A DNA stretch of 64,000 nucleotides from JBEKTY01 sp049515555 (GTDB taxonomy: Bacteria > Planctomycetota > Planctomycetia > Pirellulales > Thermoguttaceae), in contig JBEKTY010000003.1 in assembly GCA_049515555.1 (NCBI GenBank), forward strand, positions 1-64,000. The letters are read 5' to 3'. Positions 63,092 through 64,000 of this stretch are shown here, piece after piece (within the stretch, counting starts at the first letter, position 1; each line of letters starts with the position of its first letter). Under the pieces are notes generated by a model that did not search any database, had not been told where the DNA came from, and saw only the letters and a program-made list of their open reading frames with translations. Made by a program: the position numbers and the translations under genes.

Positions 63092-64000
63092 TCAGGGTTG
63101 AGCGTTGCTTCCGGAAGCGGGTGCCGGCAGGGCCTCGTCGGGCAGGGTCAGTCTGAGGTCGAACGGCTCGGACTTGTACGAGTCCCAGACAAACAATTCG
63201 GTGGGGCAGAAGAAATCCGAGCTGGCGACCTTGTAGCGGACATAGCGTGCCCGGACCGGCTGCGGCGGCACCAGATAGAACGTATGGGCGCCGAATTGCG
63301 GATCGTCGGGCCGGATCCAGTTGATCGGCAGATCTTTGAGCCGCAGCGCTGTGTTCACCAACCCGGCCGGCCGGTACTGCTTGCCGTCCGAGGAGGTCAA
63401 CACCTCGATGCGGGTCTTGCTCGATTGCCTCTGCCAGTGGAGGTCGCCCATTCCCAGGAAGTTCACCCCGAAGGCCGCGCATTTCTGCTCCGACCCCAGG
63501 TCCACCGTGATGGCCGGGTTCACGTCGGGCTTCCACAGGTGGCCGGCCCCCCAACTGAAGACGAAGTCCGGACCGACGATGCCGTCGGTCAGCCGTTTCT
63601 CCGCCGCCGGGCGGGCCCCGTAGTCGGTCACCGACGGCACGCTGGTCGTGTAGTCCTTGCCCTGCGCCAGGTTCTTGCCGCAAGTCACCCAGCGGGGATA
63701 GAACTTTTCGCCGCCCGCGTCCTTGCCGTCGGAATAGCCGTACTTGACTTCCGACGGCGCCGCCGCGCCGGGCGCCGGCGAAGCGGCGGACGCGATCGAC
63801 TCCGCCGACCCCTTCAGGTTGACCCGCAGCGATTCGGTCTCGGGAACGTCGGTCCCGCCGACGTTGATGGTGTATCGCAGCGGAAGGTGCTCGACGAGCT
63901 GCGTGTGACTGCGTTTCACGGCGTCGGTGAACCAATCGTCGCCCTTGCGCTCGGTCCAGGTGAAAGTGACCTCCATCGGGCGGAAGCCTGCGGCCTTGGG
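63092..64000 (-). CDS. Partial protein with C-terminal discoidin/F5-8C-like domain, runs off the right edge
   Basis: The frame is open to the right edge (position 64000), so the N-terminus is missing. Residues visible from GFRPMEVTFTWTERKGDD include a beta-sandwich of F5/8 type C/discoidin form (TVDLGSEQKCAAFGVNFLG, ARYVRYKV). The domain usually binds galactose or other sugars. The Met near 63976 is not necessarily the start; the residues upstream (PKAAGFRP) look native. It is the upstream gene of the large propeller. Confidence 0.7.
   Translation of the reverse strand, partial: PKAAGFRPMEVTFTWTERKGDDWFTDAVKRSHTQLVEHLPLRYTINVGGTDVPETESLRVNLKGSAESIASAASPAPGAAAPSEVKYGYSDGKDAGGEKFYPRWVTCGKNLAQGKDYTTSVPSVTDYGARPAAEKRLTDGIVGPDFVFSWGAGHLWKPDVNPAITVDLGSEQKCAAFGVNFLGMGDLHWQRQSSKTRIEVLTSSDGKQYRPAGLVNTALRLKDLPINWIRPDDPQFGAHTFYLVPPQPVRARYVRYKVASSDFFCPTELFVWDSYKSEPFDLRLTLPDEALPAPASGSNAQP

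Overview
The window reads as a GC-rich chromosome segment from a Planctomycetota bacterium, perhaps a Pirellulales-type relative. This is inferred from gene content, not from a marker gene. Supporting signs are an ECF sigma gene fused by an ATGA overlap to a Ser/Thr kinase gene, a 24-residue-repeat LRR protein, a Tat-type Gfo/Idh/MocA oxidoreductase, a gloVer-repeat protein with a PEP-CTERM tail, many secreted glycoside hydrolases and PQQ-like beta-propellers, and abundant short palindromic repeats. There is no rRNA, tRNA, CRISPR array, transposase or phage gene that I can support.

Region 1 (1-13 kb) is regulatory. A GH20 hexosaminidase is followed by a sigma-70 factor with an N-terminal helix-turn-helix, an ECF sigma plus kinase pair, and then, on the minus strand, an LRR protein with an MpsC/DUF2294-like protein and a sigma-70/XRE/AlgH operon. 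Two copies of a 109-nt leader element, 87% identical without gaps and each ending in a terminator-like hairpin, precede two unrelated genes: the sigma factor at 2316 and a SnoaL/DUF4440-type secreted protein at 10447. This is the best candidate here for an undescribed regulatory RNA.

Region 2 (13-20 kb) carries RpiB, a decayed type IV pilus/type II secretion locus (secretin fragment, one intact pilin, PilM-like fragment), a small membrane protein, and a 1378-residue hybrid histidine kinase with PAS, REC and HPt domains.

Region 3 (20-64 kb) is a large accessory glycan-degradation region. It holds two ~906-residue paralogues of an apparently uncharacterised clan-A-like hydrolase, GH36, GH38/DUF5054, GH127 and GH42-like enzymes, a CE1-like esterase fused to an SMP-30-like propeller, further uncharacterised secreted alpha/alpha-barrel or carbohydrate-binding proteins, and three PQQ-like propellers. 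Nearly all have signal peptides, and no SusC/SusD, ABC or PTS transporter is present. Scattered among them are a VapBC-like pair, a small protein resembling CXXX-repeat peptide modification proteins, a DUF559 fragment, an orphan MacA-like adaptor and a single-chain Type IIG-like restriction-modification enzyme. The minus-strand run from 47737 down to 37717 is probably one operon, with the GH38 and GH42-like genes only 11 bases apart.

Four families of interspersed inverted repeats punctuate the region. Two of them also occur in frame inside coding sequences (GH38 and the malectin-like protein), which suggests active spread of small palindromic elements.
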